Origin: Comamonas testosteroni
GTDB lineage: Bacteria > Pseudomonadota > Gammaproteobacteria > Burkholderiales > Burkholderiaceae_C
Assembly (NCBI RefSeq): GCF_003569915.1
Contig: NZ_KZ984453.1
Location: 47,366-111,365, forward strand
Length of the DNA stretch: 64,000 nucleotides
Reading direction: 5' to 3'
Under the pieces are notes generated by a model that did no database searches, was not told the DNA's origin, and saw nothing but the letters and a program-made list of their open reading frames with translations. Both the position numbers and the translations under genes were made by a program. Positions 7,900-17,259 of this stretch are shown piece by piece (position 1 is the first letter of the stretch; the number at the start of each line of letters is the position of its first letter).

Positions 7900-9273
7900 A
7901 TGACTGAAACTATTAATTCCGTAGCTGCCAGCCTAGATACATCCAAGGCTACAGGCCAATTTGATACAGATAACGGCAGCGCGCTGCGCTTTATTACCTG
8001 CGGCTCGGTGGACGATGGCAAGAGCACTCTGATTGGCCGTTTGCTGGTCGATACACGTGCCGTGCTGCAAGACCAGCTGGCGGGCGTGACCAAGTCGGGC
8101 GAGACCGATCTGGCTTTACTGACCGATGGCCTGGCCGCCGAGCGCGAGCAAGGCATCACGATTGATGTGGCCTACCGCTACTTCAACACCGAAGCGCGCA
8201 AGTTCATCATTGGCGATGCGCCCGGCCATGAGCAGTACACCCGCAATATGGTCACCGCTGCGTCCAGCGCCGATGCCGCCGTGGTGCTGGTTGATGCCAC
8301 CAAGCTGGACTGGAAAAACGCCGACTTGGAGTTGCTGCCCCAGACGCGCCGCCACAGCCTGCTGGCCCACCTGCTGCGTGTGAACTCACTGGTGTTTGCC
8401 ATCAACAAGCTCGACGCCGTGGCTGACCCGGCCCTGGCCTTTGCCCATATCAGCGCCGCGCTGCAAAAGTTTGCGGCTTCTGCAGGCATCAAGGCCACGG
8501 CCACCGTGCCCGTGTCTGCGCTCAAGGGCTATAACGTGGTCAACACCGAAGCGGGCTGGGCTGGCTACAACGGCCCCAGCTTGCTCAAGCTGCTGGAAAA
8601 GCTGCCCAATACCCCTACCGACACGGACTTGCCTTTGGCCTTCCCCGTGCAGTGGGTGGAAAAATTTCACGACAGCGCTGTGACCACACAAGGCCGCCGC
8701 GTGTTCTGGGGCCGTGTGGCCGCAGGTGTGGCCGAGGTGGGTGCCAAGGTTCAGATCCTGCCCAGCGGCCAGCTCGCTACCGTTGCGCAAGTGATTGACC
8801 ATGCCCGCGTGCCCAAGAGCGTCAACGCAGGTCTGTCCGCTGGCATCACCCTCGACCATGAAGTCGATGTCTCGCGTGGCGACTGGATTGTGGCCGCCCC
8901 CGTGGCCACTGAAGCCGCTGAAGACGACTTTGATGCCCCCGCTGCTGTGAGCCCCTGGCCCGCCAGCCGCGAAATCACCGCTACCGTGGCCTGGATGGAC
9001 AACGAGCCCCTGGTGCCCGGCCGCGTGTACTGGGCGCTGCACGGCCACCGCTGGGTCAAGGCCAAGGCTCGCAGCGTGACCCATCGCCTGAACATCAACA
9101 CGCTGGAGAAGGAAGAAGCCCAGCAGCTCGAAACCAATGCCATCGGTCAGGTGGAGCTGGTGCTGCAGGAAGCCATTCCCGCCGCGCCCTTTACCCAGGC
9201 GCGCCAGCTGGGCTCGCTGATTCTGGTAGACACTGCCAGCAACGCCACTGCCGGTGCGGCACTGGTGAATTAA
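7900..9273 (+). CDS. cysN: Sulfate adenylyltransferase subunit 1 (GTPase)
   Basis: CysN is the EF-Tu-like GTPase that drives APS synthesis by CysD. Visible GTPase motifs are [15 protein letters not shown] (G1, about residue 36), [12 protein letters not shown] (G3, about 107) and NKLD (G4). Beta-barrel domains follow to residue 457. There is no C-terminal APS kinase domain, so this is CysN and not the CysNC fusion; APS kinase, if present, is encoded elsewhere. The ATG lies just after the repeat-filled gap. Confidence 0.96.
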   Translation: MTETINSVAASLDTSKATGQFDTDNGSALRFITCGSVDDGKSTLIGRLLVDTRAVLQDQLAGVTKSGETDLALLTDGLAAEREQGITIDVAYRYFNTEARKFIIGDAPGHEQYTRNMVTAASSADAAVVLVDATKLDWKNADLELLPQTRRHSLLAHLLRVNSLVFAINKLDAVADPALAFAHISAALQKFAASAGIKATATVPVSALKGYNVVNTEAGWAGYNGPSLLKLLEKLPNTPTDTDLPLAFPVQWVEKFHDSAVTTQGRRVFWGRVAAGVAEVGAKVQILPSGQLATVAQVIDHARVPKSVNAGLSAGITLDHEVDVSRGDWIVAAPVATEAAEDDFDAPAAVSPWPASREITATVAWMDNEPLVPGRVYWALHGHRWVKAKARSVTHRLNINTLEKEEAQQLETNAIGQVELVLQEAIPAAPFTQARQLGSLILVDTASNATAGAALVN

Positions 9274-9406
9274 AGCGAGGCTGCATGCGGCTTCTGGGCC
9301 CAAACCAGATCGCCGCGCAGCCTTATCCGGCCAGGCACTGGCGCTGCGCGGGAAAAAACCTAAAATCACGGGGTTTTACCAATCCCCACCCAACAAGAAG
9401 ATTTCA

Positions 9407-9736
9407 ATGACTCACGTCGTTACCGAAAACTGCATCAAGTGCAAATACACCGATTGCGTGGATGTCTGCCCCGTGGACTGCTTCCGTGAAGGCCCCAACT
9501 TCCTGGTGATCGATCCTGATGAGTGCATTGACTGCGCCGTCTGCATCCCCGAGTGCCCTGCCAACGCCATCTTTGCCGAAGAAGATGTGCCTGCCGACCA
9601 GCTCGCCTTCATCAAGCTCAACGTCGATCTGTCCCAGCTCAAGAGCTGGAAGAGCATCACCAAGCGCAAGGCCTCGCTGCCCGACGCTGACGAGTGGAAT
9701 GGCAAGCCGAACAAAGTGGATTTGCTCGAGCGCTAA
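9407..9736 (+). CDS. fdxA: FdxA-type 7Fe ferredoxin
   Basis: The 109-residue protein has the FdxA arrangement: an N-terminal [17 protein letters not shown] followed by [12 protein letters not shown], consistent with one 3Fe-4S and one 4Fe-4S cluster, and a longer C-terminal tail ending VDLLER. It is a small cytoplasmic electron carrier. AAGAAG precedes the ATG. The next gene encodes a ferredoxin-NADP reductase, and the cluster begins with a sulfite reductase that has no flavoprotein partner, so a role in feeding CysI is plausible but unproven; fdxA is common in genomes without this context. Confidence 0.94.
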   Translation: MTHVVTENCIKCKYTDCVDVCPVDCFREGPNFLVIDPDECIDCAVCIPECPANAIFAEEDVPADQLAFIKLNVDLSQLKSWKSITKRKASLPDADEWNGKPNKVDLLER

Positions 9737-9772
9737 GCCGCCTGGGGCGCGGACTGCGCTACGCTTGACTGC

Positions 9773-10843
9773 ATGAGCCTGTCCAACGCAACGCCCAATA
9801 CATCCCTCTCCCAACAACCCGCCGTGGAAACCGACGCCCTCGTCATTGGCGCCGGTCCGGCGGGTTTGTTTCAGGCCTTCCAGCTGGGCCTGCAGGGCAT
9901 TCAAGCCCATCTGATCGACGCCCTGCCCCATATTGGCGGCCAGTGCAGCCAGCTCTACGGCCACAAGCCCATCTACGACATCCCCGGCATTCCCGTCTGC
10001 ACAGGGCTGGAGCTGGTGCAGTTGCTGGACAAGCAGATTGCACCCATGAAGGTGCCGCGCCATCTGGGTCAGCAGGTGCAAAGCCTTGAAGCCATGGCCG
10101 ATGGCCGCTGGCAGGTGGGCACCACGGCAGGCCAGACCTTCCACACCCGCACTGTTTTTATCGCCGCTGGCGTGGGCGCTTTTGTGCCCAAGGCGCTCAA
10201 AGTGCCCAGTGTGGAGGCTCTGGCCGCAGATCAACTGCTCTACCACCCTCAGCAGTTGGAGATGGCTGCGGGCCGTCAGGTTCTGGTCTATGGCGGCGAT
10301 GAAGAAGCGGTGAGCGCCGCCATTGTCTGCGCTTCCACGGCAGGCAAAACCGTCCTCATGCACCGCCGCGACAGCTTCAATGCCGAGCCTGCGCAACTGG
10401 ACAAGCTCCAGCAACTGCGTGACAGCGGTGCGATTGAAGTGCTGATCGGCCAGATCACCGAAGTGCAGCAAGAGAATGGCCAGCTCAAGACCGTGCGGTG
10501 GATGGACGGCGAAGGCAACGAGCACCCGCTGCCCGTTGAGCTGCTGCTGGTCTATCTGGGCATCTCGCCCAAGCTGGGGTCACTGACGGACTGGGGCCTG
10601 GCGCTGGAACGCAAGCAACTGCTTGTGGACCCCGCCACGCTGGCCACCAGCGCGCAAGGTATCTATGCGATTGGCGACATCATCCACTACCCGGGCAAGA
10701 AGCGGTTGATTCTCTGCGCCTTCCACGAGGCCACCATGGCCGCCTTTGCCGCTGCCGAATATCTGCAAGGCAGCAAGCCTCTGCTGGAGTACACGACGAC
10801 CAGCGCCCGCCTGCATGGCATCCTCGGTGTCAGCCACGCATAA
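9773..10843 (+). CDS. Ferredoxin--NADP reductase, thioredoxin-reductase-like type
   Basis: This 356-residue flavoprotein has an FAD-binding start [19 protein letters not shown] (about residue 25), [20 protein letters not shown], a central NADP-binding [11 protein letters not shown] segment and the C-terminal FAD contact [20 protein letters not shown]. It lacks the CxxC of thioredoxin reductases, which marks the YumC-like ferredoxin-NADP reductase family. It would transfer electrons between NADPH and a ferredoxin, and FdxA, whose gene ends 36 bp upstream, is the natural partner. It may be co-transcribed with fdxA. Confidence 0.9.
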   Translation: MSLSNATPNTSLSQQPAVETDALVIGAGPAGLFQAFQLGLQGIQAHLIDALPHIGGQCSQLYGHKPIYDIPGIPVCTGLELVQLLDKQIAPMKVPRHLGQQVQSLEAMADGRWQVGTTAGQTFHTRTVFIAAGVGAFVPKALKVPSVEALAADQLLYHPQQLEMAAGRQVLVYGGDEEAVSAAIVCASTAGKTVLMHRRDSFNAEPAQLDKLQQLRDSGAIEVLIGQITEVQQENGQLKTVRWMDGEGNEHPLPVELLLVYLGISPKLGSLTDWGLALERKQLLVDPATLATSAQGIYAIGDIIHYPGKKRLILCAFHEATMAAFAAAEYLQGSKPLLEYTTTSARLHGILGVSHA

Positions 10844-10844
10844 A

Positions 10845-10877
10845 CAAAAAAACCGCTACTCCGGTCAGGAGTAGCGG
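10845..10877 (-). terminator. Intrinsic terminator of the permease gene
   Basis: CCGCTACTCC at 10853-10862 pairs with GGAGTAGCGG at 10868-10877. On the minus strand the stem is followed by a run of seven U, so it fits the end of the permease transcript. The same stem may also stop plus-strand readthrough from the reductase gene, although no T-run follows on that side. Confidence 0.85.
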
Positions 10878-10928
10878 CATCAATCACGACGGGGACGGAC
10901 CCCACCGCGCGCACTTGGCGAAGATTCT

Positions 10929-12419
10929 TCAGTGGCCGTGCGCGGGCTTCACGGGAATGATGGGCACTTCCTTGCCATCCTTGTCAAAGACCTTGCCGCC
11001 TTCCACGCGGTCACCATCGGCCAGCATCTCCAGCACATGCTGGCTCAGCTGGCGGCCGTAACCGGCTTCAAAGACCGAAGGCTGATCGGAATTGCCTTGT
11101 TTGAAGTGGTTGTAGACCAGATTCAGAGTCACCGCGACCAGAGCCGTTGCGCTGATGCCCGAGTGGAAAATCGTGGCAAACCAGGCAGGGAACTGATCGT
11201 AGAACTTGGGAGCTACCACCGGCAGCAGACCTGCGCCCACCGACGTGGCCACAATGATCAGGTTCATATTGTTGTTGTACTCGACCTTGGCCAGCGTACG
11301 AATGCCGCTGGCTGCCACGGTACCGAACAGCACCAGACCCGCACCACCCAGCACCGAGGGAGGTACGCAGGCCACGATACGGCCCATCACCGGCAGCACG
11401 CCAAACACGATCAGGATCACGCCCGAAGCTGCCACCACAAAGCGGCTCTTGATGCCGGTCACCGCGACCAGGCCCACGTTCTGCGCAAATGCGCTCTGCG
11501 TGAAGCCACCGAACAGGGGAGCCACGATGCTGGAGAGCATGTCGGCACGCAGGCCGTCACCCAGGCGACGACCATCCACAGGGCTGTCCACGATTTCGCC
11601 CACGGCCAGCACGTCTGCCGAGGTCTCCACCAGAATCACCAAGATCACGATAAACATGGAGATGGTGGCCGCCATGTCAAACGTGGGCCAGCCAAAATGC
11701 AAGGGGGTGGGAACCGCCAGAATGGGGCCATTGAGCACTTGCGAGAAATCGGCCTTGCCCATGAGCACGGCAGCCACCGTACCCACCAGAATCGCCACCA
11801 GAATCGACAAACGCGACAGGGTTGCATTGCCCAGCTTGCTGAACAGCAACACCATGAACAGCGACAGACCCGCCAGGCCCACATTGCCCATGCTGCCATA
11901 GTCCGGCGAGGAGGCATTGCCACCCATGGCCCAGTGCGCAGCCACCGGCATCAGCGACATGCCGATCACCGTGATCACGCAGCCATTGACCAGCGGCGGA
12001 AAGAACTTGGTGATGCGTGAGAAAACCGGCGCAATGATCAAGCCCAGAATCGAGGCATACATCACCGCACCCAGCACGCCAGCAATGCCGCCACCCGTAT
12101 GCAGAATGCTGACCATGGTGGCCACGCCGGCAAACGAAACGCCCTGCACCAATGGAAGACGGCAACCAAAGAAGGGAAGGCCCAGGGTCTGCAACAGCGT
12201 TGCCACGCCACCCATGAAAAGACAGGCCGTGACCAGCAAACCGGCATCTGCCGCCGACATGCCCGCGGCTTCCGCCACGATCAGGGGCACCGCCACAATG
12301 CCACCATACATGGTCAAAACATGCTGCAGGCCATACATTAGATTGGCTGCAACACCAAGGTTTTCATCCTCAGGCCGCACGGGGGCCGAGTTCACAGATG
12401 ATCCGTATTGATCGTTCAT
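10929..12419 (-). CDS. NCS2-family purine/pyrimidine permease (xanthine or urate type)
   Basis: This 496-residue inner membrane protein belongs to the nucleobase:cation symporter-2 family. Many hydrophobic segments are evident, and the NAT signature QNVGLVAVTG is present in the second half. The full set, from the N-terminal YGLQHVLTMYGG to the C-terminal TALVAVTLNLVYNH, resembles xanthine and uric acid transporters more than uracil transporters, but the substrate cannot be fixed. ATG 12419 is preceded by AGGAGACAACG, a strong ribosome-binding site, which excludes the longer start at 12473. It is a single gene with its own terminator. Confidence 0.9.
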   Translation of the reverse strand: MNDQYGSSVNSAPVRPEDENLGVAANLMYGLQHVLTMYGGIVAVPLIVAEAAGMSAADAGLLVTACLFMGGVATLLQTLGLPFFGCRLPLVQGVSFAGVATMVSILHTGGGIAGVLGAVMYASILGLIIAPVFSRITKFFPPLVNGCVITVIGMSLMPVAAHWAMGGNASSPDYGSMGNVGLAGLSLFMVLLFSKLGNATLSRLSILVAILVGTVAAVLMGKADFSQVLNGPILAVPTPLHFGWPTFDMAATISMFIVILVILVETSADVLAVGEIVDSPVDGRRLGDGLRADMLSSIVAPLFGGFTQSAFAQNVGLVAVTGIKSRFVVAASGVILIVFGVLPVMGRIVACVPPSVLGGAGLVLFGTVAASGIRTLAKVEYNNNMNLIIVATSVGAGLLPVVAPKFYDQFPAWFATIFHSGISATALVAVTLNLVYNHFKQGNSDQPSVFEAGYGRQLSQHVLEMLADGDRVEGGKVFDKDGKEVPIIPVKPAHGH

Positions 12420-12816
12420 CGTTGTCTCCTGGTTCTTCCTACTCACCAAGGCTCTTGAGGCCTTTTGACTCATTCACTACTTTGCAATACGCAGACCGTA
12501 ACACCTGCGGCGCGATCACAGCCATGCCCATCGATGCATGACAGGGAGACTGTACGCCTCAAGAATACCGAAATTGTCTACAGTTTTGTATACAAAGTGC
12601 TGACAAGAAAAGGCAAAGAGCGAGCACTCTCAGAGTGCGGTGAACAAGAAGCCCCGGGAAACCGATAACTCAATAACTACATCGCGCAACCTTTGGCGCG
12701 CAGGCTGACGCAAGGCTCAGCAAAGCATTTCAACCTTCACGCCATCTGCAGCAGGCGTATTCCCAAAAACCCGGGGGCAACGTTGACCTGCTGCGGCAAC
12801 GCAAGGCAGCTTGCCA
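12420..12816. promoter_or_regulatory. Non-coding gap with a palindromic operator candidate upstream of the permease
   Basis: No convincing gene lies in this stretch. The clearest signal is the perfect 12-bp palindrome TTTGTATACAAA at 12585-12596, about 165 bp upstream of the permease start. Palindromes of the form TTGTATACAA are typical of GntR/FadR-like operators, so it may control the permease. Short open frames here have no ribosome-binding site or coding signature. Confidence 0.4.
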
Positions 12817-13053
12817 TCATGGAAGGCTCAAGTCCATGCCGAGCTTCCAGGCAAGACCAAAGGTAAAGAGCAGCACACCCATCAGTCCCAAAAGAAAGAC
12901 GGCAGCCAGCTTGCCGCCCATGCGCAGCAGCGCGCGCTTGTCCATCCCCTTCTTCCTGCCCTGGTCGTAATGCCACTTGATGGCAAAGAACATGCACGAG
13001 CCAAAGATGAGCACTTTGAAGGTGAGAAAGACTACAGGGACCCAATCGAACAT
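12817..13053 (-). CDS. Small two-helix membrane protein of unknown function
   Basis: I do not recognise this gene. The 78-residue product from ATG 13053 (MFDWVPVVFLTFKVLIF) has two hydrophobic helices, about residues 5-24 and 47-68, separated by a basic loop with WHYDQGRKKGMDKRALLR. A TTG at 13071 would add six residues, but neither start has a strong ribosome-binding site. It is likely an inner membrane protein. It is divergent from the MocR regulator, and nothing around it points to a function. Confidence 0.55.
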   Translation of the reverse strand: MFDWVPVVFLTFKVLIFGSCMFFAIKWHYDQGRKKGMDKRALLRMGGKLAAVFLLGLMGVLLFTFGLAWKLGMDLSLP

Positions 13054-13179
13054 TTTGAAAATTCCAGCCAAGACGAAAAGTCAGCGCTTGCCATACAAGC
13101 ATGGCGGCACCCTTGTTTTTAAGGCATATTAAATAAAAACAATTTCCATACATGCGGACCAAATGTCCTATTGAAAACC

Positions 13180-14586
13180 ATGCAAGACAAGGATCCTCCT
13201 CTCTGGCTGCCACACCTGGCCCCACACAGCGGTCCTCGCTTCTTGCAGATTGCAGATGCCTTGCATACCGCGGTTGCAGACGGATTGCTCAAACCCGGTG
13301 ACCGTCTGCCGCCACAGCGGCTGCTGGCTGCGCGGCTGCGGGTTGATCTCACGACGGTGACACGCGCCTACGACGAAGCCAGGCGCCGCAACCTGCTCGA
13401 AGGTCGCGGTGCCCGGGGCACCTATGTGGCAGCGCCCAAAGTCGAACTGAACCCGGTGCTTGACCTGAGCATGAACACCCCGCCTCCAACAGGAGACGTG
13501 GACTTCGATGACCTCATGAAACAAGGCTTGTCTCAGGTCTTGATGCGGGCCAACGCCCAATTGCTGATGACTTACCACTTGGGAGGTGGAAGCGATGCAG
13601 ACCGCACAGCTGGCACCCAATGGCTGGAGCCGATGTTTGGGCCACTGGAAACACAGCAAGTCGTCGTATGCCCGGGCGCGCAAGCGGCGATCGCCGCCGT
13701 CATTCTGGCGCTGACAGCACCTGGCGACGTGATCTTGGCAGAGCCCATGAGCTATCCCGGCCTGCGGACTGCTGCGACCCAATTGGGCCGGCGCATTGTG
13801 ACAGTAGGCACGGACGAGCACGGCATGCGCCCGGAAATACTGGAACAAGCCTGCCACCGGCATCAGCCCAGGCTGCTCTACCTCAACCCAACCCTACAGA
13901 ACCCGACTGCGGTCACCATGCCCGAGCACCGGCGCAAGGAGCTGGCCAACATCGCCAGGTGCTGCAATCTGCGAATCATCGAAGACGACCCCTACTGGCT
14001 TCTGGCCGATGCCCCTCCATCACCCATTGGTACCTGGGCGCCGGAGCAGGTGGTTTACATCTGCACCCTGTCCAAATCCCTGACGCCGGGTTTGCGGGTT
14101 GCATTTGTACTGATCCATGATGCCCAGGAGCGCGAACGCTTCCTGGTTGCGCTGCGCTCCTTCGCATTGATGGTTGCTCCGCTGGCCGCCGCATTGGCCA
14201 CGCAGTGGATTTTCGACGGTTCGGCCAAACGATTGATGGAGGGCATACGCCAGGAGGCACGCCTGCGCCACACAATGGCCCGGGGCATTTTGGCCGGCCG
14301 CTATAGCGGTGCTGGAGACGGCCTGCATGTATGGCTGGAGTTGCCGGGGTATTGGACCCCCACGCAACTGGTGCACGCGGCCGAAACTGCGGGCATCGTC
14401 GTGACGCCCGCAGAGGCCTTCGCCATGGAGGCTGGGGCGGGTGGTGAATCGCTCAACCCTTCCTTGAGTTCCATTCGCATCTCTTTGGGCAGCATCCCAG
14501 ATCGCAGCCGCCTGCAGGCCGCTCTGCAGCGCCTGTCCGATCTGCTAGCGCAGCGGCCCGAGCCGTTTGGCAAAGCTGTTGTTTAG
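13180..14586 (+). CDS. MocR-type regulator: GntR winged helix fused to an aminotransferase-like domain
   Basis: MocR/PdxR-type regulators use a pyridoxal-phosphate-binding aminotransferase domain as sensor. Residues about 18-85 form a GntR winged helix (LQIADALHTAVADGLLKPGD, then LRVDLTTVTRAYDEAR). The fold-type I domain follows and keeps the PLP lysine context CTLSKSLTPGLRV near residue 298. ATG 13180 is preferred over the TTG at 13171; neither has a clear Shine-Dalgarno. The target genes are unknown; such regulators often act on an adjacent divergent gene, which here is only the small membrane protein. Confidence 0.9.
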   Translation: MQDKDPPLWLPHLAPHSGPRFLQIADALHTAVADGLLKPGDRLPPQRLLAARLRVDLTTVTRAYDEARRRNLLEGRGARGTYVAAPKVELNPVLDLSMNTPPPTGDVDFDDLMKQGLSQVLMRANAQLLMTYHLGGGSDADRTAGTQWLEPMFGPLETQQVVVCPGAQAAIAAVILALTAPGDVILAEPMSYPGLRTAATQLGRRIVTVGTDEHGMRPEILEQACHRHQPRLLYLNPTLQNPTAVTMPEHRRKELANIARCCNLRIIEDDPYWLLADAPPSPIGTWAPEQVVYICTLSKSLTPGLRVAFVLIHDAQERERFLVALRSFALMVAPLAAALATQWIFDGSAKRLMEGIRQEARLRHTMARGILAGRYSGAGDGLHVWLELPGYWTPTQLVHAAETAGIVVTPAEAFAMEAGAGGESLNPSLSSIRISLGSIPDRSRLQAALQRLSDLLAQRPEPFGKAVV

Positions 14587-14667
14587 CAATCCAATTGGCG
14601 CCGCCAAGATTTCCCTGACCCTATCCCTGAATCAAAGCGGCTCCATCCTCAATCACCACTGGCGCCA

Positions 14668-15207
14668 TCAATCATCTTCGGCAGAGGCAATGCCGGGAAA
14701 CAGCACATCCGTGTACCCGAACTGCGCAAAGTCGCGCATGCGCATGGGGTAGAGCTTGCCCCAGAGGTGATCGCACTCGTGCTGCACCACACGCGCATGA
14801 AAGCCCTCCACGGTGCGGTCGATCGGGTCGCCATAAATATCAAAGCCGGTGTAGCGCACCTTGTTCCAGCGCGGCACCATGCCGCGCATGCCGGGCACGG
14901 ACAGGCAGCCTTCCCAGTCCAGTTGCTCTTCCTCACCTATCGGCGTGATCACAGGATTGATCAGCGTGGTGCGCGGCACGATGGGAGCGTCCGGGTAGCG
15001 CGGGTTGGACTGCCCCGAGCCAAATACCACCATTTGCAGATCCACGCCAATTTGCGGAGCGGCCAGGCCCGCCCCATTGGCTGCATGCATGGTGTCGAGC
15101 AAATCCACGAGCAGCAGATGCAAGGCATCGGTATCAAACTCGGTCACAGGCTGAGCAACACGCAGCAGGCGCGGGTCACCCATTTTCAAAATGGTTCTAA
15201 CAGTCAT
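14668..15207 (-). CDS. def: Peptide deformylase
   Basis: The enzyme removes the formyl group from the N-terminal methionine of new proteins. The three metal-site motifs are present: GAGLAAPQ (about residue 45), EGCLS (about 98) and QHECDH (about 142). The third differs slightly from the usual HEIDH or HELDH, but both histidines and the glutamate are kept. The length of 179 residues is normal. The gene stands alone, without the fmt gene that often follows def, so it may be one of several deformylases. Confidence 0.95.
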   Translation of the reverse strand: MTVRTILKMGDPRLLRVAQPVTEFDTDALHLLLVDLLDTMHAANGAGLAAPQIGVDLQMVVFGSGQSNPRYPDAPIVPRTTLINPVITPIGEEEQLDWEGCLSVPGMRGMVPRWNKVRYTGFDIYGDPIDRTVEGFHARVVQHECDHLWGKLYPMRMRDFAQFGYTDVLFPGIASAEDD

Positions 15208-15372
15208 ATCTGGCAGCCAAGCCCCCGCCTTTCAGCCGGCACGGGCACAGTGTTGAGAAATCCAGCCGGGTCAGGCGCATCCCGACCTCCATTGCAAAAG
15301 CATAGCGCCCGGGCGTTCAGGCGCATGGAGAACACCGCTTTCCGAGAAAATTTCGTGAAATTCTGGTGAACT

Positions 15373-15402
15373 TCTCTGCGACTACTTTTTACAGCCTATA
15401 AT
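15373..15402 (+). promoter_or_regulatory. Promoter of the tRNA-Asn array
   Basis: A perfect TATAAT lies at 15397-15402, with its -35 region near 15373-15379 (TTCTCT, weak). Transcription would start around 15409, five bases before the first tRNA. This is the only strong -10 upstream of the array, so the four tRNAs probably share one transcript. Confidence 0.6.
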
Positions 15403-15413
15403 TCAAGGCTTGT

Positions 15414-15489
15414 TCCTCAATAGCTCAGTCGGTAGAGCGCCGGACTGTTAATCCGTAGGTCCCTGGTTCGAGCCCAGGTTGAGGAGCCA
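15414..15489 (+). tRNA. tRNA-Asn(GTT), copy 1
   Basis: The 76-base gene folds into a complete cloverleaf: acceptor stem TCCTCAA/TTGAGGA, D arm with GCTCAGTCGGTAGAGC, anticodon loop CTGTTAA with anticodon GTT, T arm CCTGGTTCGAGCCCAGG, and a genome-encoded CCA end. It is identical to the next three copies. Confidence 0.98.
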
Positions 15490-15538
15490 AGAATTCAGAT
15501 GTTCTGCAATCGTTCAGAACGTCAACCAACCGACATAT

Positions 15539-15614
15539 TCCTCAATAGCTCAGTCGGTAGAGCGCCGGACTGTTAATCCGTAGGTCCCTGGTTCGAGCCC
15601 AGGTTGAGGAGCCA
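15539..15614 (+). tRNA. tRNA-Asn(GTT), copy 2
   Basis: It is base-for-base the same as copy 1, with anticodon GTT and encoded CCA. The copy starts 125 bases after copy 1. Confidence 0.98.
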
Positions 15615-15662
15615 AAATTTGTCAGCCTTGCAATCGTTCAAGGCATTGTCACACCGACATAT

Positions 15663-15738
15663 TCCTCAATAGCTCAGTCGGTAGAGCGCCGGACTGTTAA
15701 TCCGTAGGTCCCTGGTTCGAGCCCAGGTTGAGGAGCCA
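15663..15738 (+). tRNA. tRNA-Asn(GTT), copy 3
   Basis: It is identical to the other copies. The repeat period here is 124 bases, one less than the others because of a single-base difference in the spacer. Confidence 0.98.
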
Positions 15739-15787
15739 CAATTCAAAACGCCTTGCAATCGTTCAAGGCATTGTCAAACCGACATAT

Positions 15788-15863
15788 TCCTCAATAGCTC
15801 AGTCGGTAGAGCGCCGGACTGTTAATCCGTAGGTCCCTGGTTCGAGCCCAGGTTGAGGAGCCA
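15788..15863 (+). tRNA. tRNA-Asn(GTT), copy 4
   Basis: It is the last identical copy, starting 125 bases after copy 3, and is followed eight bases later by an intrinsic terminator. Confidence 0.98.
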
Positions 15864-15870
15864 AAATAAA

Positions 15871-15898
15871 AGCCCGTATGCATGCATACGGGCTTTTT
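15871..15898 (+). terminator. Terminator of the tRNA-Asn array
   Basis: AGCCCGTATG and CATACGGGCT form a 10-bp stem with a four-base loop CATG, followed by a run of T. It also faces the convergent hypothetical gene ending at 15910 and could act on both strands. Confidence 0.92.
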
Positions 15899-15909
15899 CT
15901 TTATCTAGG

Positions 15910-16245
15910 TCATGCTGCTCGCACAACACCGACCACCGGCGACACCTGGGGTGCATCCATGACACCAGGGCTGGATGATGCAATATGGGCTGCAGGGCTG
16001 TAATGCGAGGGCGCAGCATGCGAGGACATGACAGGCACCTGGTGCTGCTCACCCAGCTCCCACAGGCGCAACTCTTCTTCGAGTCGCGCAGCTCGCTCGG
16101 CATACATCTGCGCAGAAGACTGGTAATGCTCGGCAGCGATCGAGTGCTCGAGCATGGCCATGCGCGCCTCCTGAAGGTAGGCCCGCGTGCGACGGATGTA
16201 GCGCGGCTCGGAGAAACCAAAGCTGAAAAATTTGCCAAAAGCCAT
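15910..16245 (-). CDS. Conserved hypothetical coiled-coil protein
   Basis: I do not recognise a named family. The 111-residue product starts MAFGKFFSFGFSEPRYIRRT and continues as a likely amphipathic helix or coiled coil rich in E, A and R (about residues 20-65, including YAERAARLEEELRLWE), then a flexible Ala/Ser/Pro tail. There is no signal peptide or membrane segment. ATG 16245 has an excellent GAGGAGG site eight bases upstream, so the gene is very likely translated. It stands alone between the tRNA array and aat. Confidence 0.75.
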   Translation of the reverse strand: MAFGKFFSFGFSEPRYIRRTRAYLQEARMAMLEHSIAAEHYQSSAQMYAERAARLEEELRLWELGEQHQVPVMSSHAAPSHYSPAAHIASSSPGVMDAPQVSPVVGVVRAA

Positions 16246-16469
16246 TTCCGCCTCCTCTAACTGCGGCGCACACATCCATTGCGTGCATCCAGCAACCAAT
16301 AAACTCAGCGTAACGCAGCCATTTTTTGGGCCCTGTCCCCTGAAAAGAGTTCACCACGTAGGAGTTCAACCCGCCCCCATGGCTGATTGGTGAAACACCT
16401 GCCCCACTCTCATTTGCACAGCACCAAAGCTGTGCAAGACTGCAAACTAACTACCAATCCCAAAGGCAC

Positions 16470-17222
16470 ATGACGCATTCCTTGCCCTGGTTGCAGCCCG
16501 CACAGGACTTCCCTCCCGTCGATTCCACCTGGGGCGACCAGGACCCCATTCCGGGCCTGCTGGCTGCTGGCAGCGCCCTGGACGCCACGCATCTGCGCCA
16601 AGCCTACAGTCGCGGCATTTTTCCGTGGTTCAGCGAAGGGCAGCCCGTCCTATGGTGGTCGCCTAACCCGCGCATGGTGCTTCACCCCCAGGAGTTCCGA
16701 CTGCGCCGTAGCCTGCGCAAGACACTGCATCGATTCAAGGATACACCCGGCTGCGAAATTCGCATCGACAGTGCTTTCACCACTGTCATGCAGCACTGCG
16801 CCCAAACTCCGCGCGAAGGACAGAACGGCACCTGGATAGTTCAAAGCATTGTGAATGCCTATACCGAGTTGCACCGGCAGGGCGCAGCACACAGCGTGGA
16901 GACCTGGGTGGACGGAGAACTGGTGGGCGGGCTGTATTGCGTGGCGCTGGGCCGCGCCGTGTTTGGCGAGTCCATGTTTTCCCTGAGAAGCGATGCATCC
17001 AAGATCGCCCTGGCCGCTTTGACCGCACTGTGCCGGGCTCATCAGGTGCCGCAAATTGACTGCCAGCAGGCCACTGCCCACCTTTCCTTCATGGGCGGGC
17101 GCGAAATTCCGCGCGCGGAGTTTGTGAAAGTTGTGGAGCAACAGCGCCATCTGCCGGATTTGCATTGGCAGTTTGCCCCCGTATACTGGGATGAGTTGCT
17201 GGACACTCATTCCGACACCTGA
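16470..17222 (+). CDS. aat: Leucyl/phenylalanyl-tRNA--protein transferase
   Basis: Aat attaches Leu or Phe to proteins with N-terminal Arg or Lys and thereby creates a bacterial N-degron for ClpS/ClpAP. The 250-residue protein shows the family hallmarks [20 protein letters not shown] and [19 protein letters not shown]. Its length is close to that of the E. coli enzyme (234). It overlaps nothing and is followed after 37 bp by bpt, which extends the same pathway to acidic N-termini. Confidence 0.96.
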   Translation: MTHSLPWLQPAQDFPPVDSTWGDQDPIPGLLAAGSALDATHLRQAYSRGIFPWFSEGQPVLWWSPNPRMVLHPQEFRLRRSLRKTLHRFKDTPGCEIRIDSAFTTVMQHCAQTPREGQNGTWIVQSIVNAYTELHRQGAAHSVETWVDGELVGGLYCVALGRAVFGESMFSLRSDASKIALAALTALCRAHQVPQIDCQQATAHLSFMGGREIPRAEFVKVVEQQRHLPDLHWQFAPVYWDELLDTHSDT

Positions 17223-17259
17223 GCGACATTCGCACCACCGCCAGCAGCCCGGCCCGAAC

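Larger units (their letters stand above)
15501..15769 (+). other. Conserved hairpins in the three tRNA-Asn spacers
   Basis: Each spacer holds a hairpin with the same loop CAATCGTT: 15501-15520 has stem GTTCTG/CAGAAC, and 15625-15644 and 15750-15769 have stem GCCTTG/CAAGGC. The stem bases differ between spacer 1 and the other two but stay paired, while the loop does not change. All three spacers end with ACCGACATAT before the next tRNA. The structures may guide cleavage of the precursor transcript. Confidence 0.75.

Noticed and set aside
12465..12668. Small plus-strand open frame of 67 codons upstream of the permease
   Set aside because: No ribosome-binding site, no hydrophobic or conserved pattern, and it covers the permease control region.
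15414..15863. The 125-bp periodic array as a CRISPR
   Set aside because: The repeats are complete tRNA-Asn genes and the spacers are near-identical, unlike CRISPR spacers.
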